Shown here in pieces: positions 4,758 to 5,131 of a DNA stretch of 5,131 nucleotides; within the stretch, counting starts at the first letter, position 1, and each line of letters begins with the position of its first letter. Position numbers and translations under genes: made by a program. Origin of the DNA: CAZHUN01 sp043801115. GTDB lineage: Archaea; Iainarchaeota; Iainarchaeia; Iainarchaeales; UBA10191. Below the pieces are notes generated by a model. That model ran no database searches, was not told where the DNA came from, and saw only the letters and a program-made list of their open reading frames with translations. Location of the stretch: positions 1 through 5,131 of the forward strand of contig JAZDMJ010000001.1 in assembly GCA_043801115.1 (NCBI GenBank), given 5' to 3'.

Positions 4758-5131
4758 TGCCGAAAGTGGAATGCTCGAAAAAGGACTTGGAAGCCCTGGT
4801 CGGAAAAAAGTTTTCCAAAGAAGAGCTCGAAGAGGCAGTATTGTTCGTCAAAGGAGAACTGGATGCGATGGATGGCGACAAAATCGTCATCGACATCAAA
4901 GACCCGAACCGCCCCGACTTGTGGAGCGCGGAAGGAATCGCGCGCGCGCTGCGCGCGGCGTACGGAAAGGAAAAAGGCGCGGTCAAGATTTCGACCAAAA
5001 AGTCGAACTGGAAGCTGCTGATTGACAAGAGCGTGGAAGAAGTCAGACCCGTCATGGTGGCGGCGATTGCACGCAACATCCGCGTAACGGAAGACTTTTT
5101 GATCCAAATGATTCAACTGCAGGAAAAAGTC
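4757..5131 (+). CDS. pheT: Phenylalanine-tRNA ligase beta subunit, N-terminal 125 residues (cut by window edge)
   Basis: Start of the beta subunit of phenylalanyl-tRNA synthetase, which pairs with PheS, binds tRNA-Phe and carries the site that hydrolyses mischarged Tyr-tRNA-Phe. The visible part begins MPKVECSKKDLEALVGKKFS, the usual N-terminus of archaeal PheT. It continues with IDIKDPNRPDLWSAEGIARALRAAYG, matching the conserved D-x-NRPDLWS-EGIAR block. Near the edge, EEVRPVMVAAIARNIRVTED and IQLQEKV match the 'VRP...L-QLQEKLH' segment of the archaeal/eukaryotic form. The bacterial form would open differently, with an EMAP/OB-type tRNA-binding domain. The reading frame is open to the last base; roughly three quarters of the gene lies outside. 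Confidence 0.95.
   Translation, partial: MPKVECSKKDLEALVGKKFSKEELEEAVLFVKGELDAMDGDKIVIDIKDPNRPDLWSAEGIARALRAAYGKEKGAVKISTKKSNWKLLIDKSVEEVRPVMVAAIARNIRVTEDFLIQMIQLQEKV

Noticed and set aside
4939..4957. Alternating CG tract that might form Z-DNA or a regulatory hairpin
   Set aside because: It encodes the conserved I-A-R-A-L-R-A block of PheT; the repeat follows from GCG/CGC codon choice.

Overview
The window reads as a gene-dense archaeal chromosome segment. Seven protein-coding genes are supported, one of them cut by the right edge. The archaeal call rests on Taw2- and Taw3-type wyosine enzymes, a PheS/PheT pair of the archaeal/eukaryotic type, a Nob1-like PIN nuclease, and A/T boxes at archaeal TATA distance. 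Short proteins and near-zero gene spacing would suit a reduced-genome lineage such as DPANN, but that placement is a guess. No RNA gene, CRISPR array, insertion sequence or origin was seen.

Left part (1-1048), minus strand: a Nob1-like PIN-domain endonuclease without the usual zinc ribbon is followed by two small multi-pass membrane proteins of unknown function. The two membrane genes are one base apart (TAG-C-ATG).

Centre (1041-1084): a very short divergent promoter region. Start codon to start codon leaves 27 bp. A TATA-like box for each direction lies on or against the start codon of the opposite gene, giving an imperfect inverted repeat.

Right part (1076-5131), plus strand: taw2, a proB-like glutamate 5-kinase without a PUA domain, and taw3 overlap by ATGA junctions. 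After a 33-bp gap come pheS and the first 125 codons of pheT, joined by a TAATG junction. Taw2 and Taw3 build the wyosine-type base at G37 of tRNA-Phe, and PheST charges the same tRNA, so the strand is a tRNA-Phe modification-plus-aminoacylation cluster. The kinase between taw2 and taw3 is the odd member.

A regular pattern separates gene starts. Genes that begin a likely transcript (taw2, nob1, pheS, the 103-aa membrane protein) have an A/T box centred about 26 nt before the start codon, the geometry expected for leaderless mRNA. Genes inside a unit (proB, taw3, pheT, the 90-aa membrane protein) have a GGTGA-like Shine-Dalgarno element about 7 nt before the start. There is no gene-free stretch longer than 33 bp; bases 1-20 hold only the 3' flank of the last minus-strand gene.
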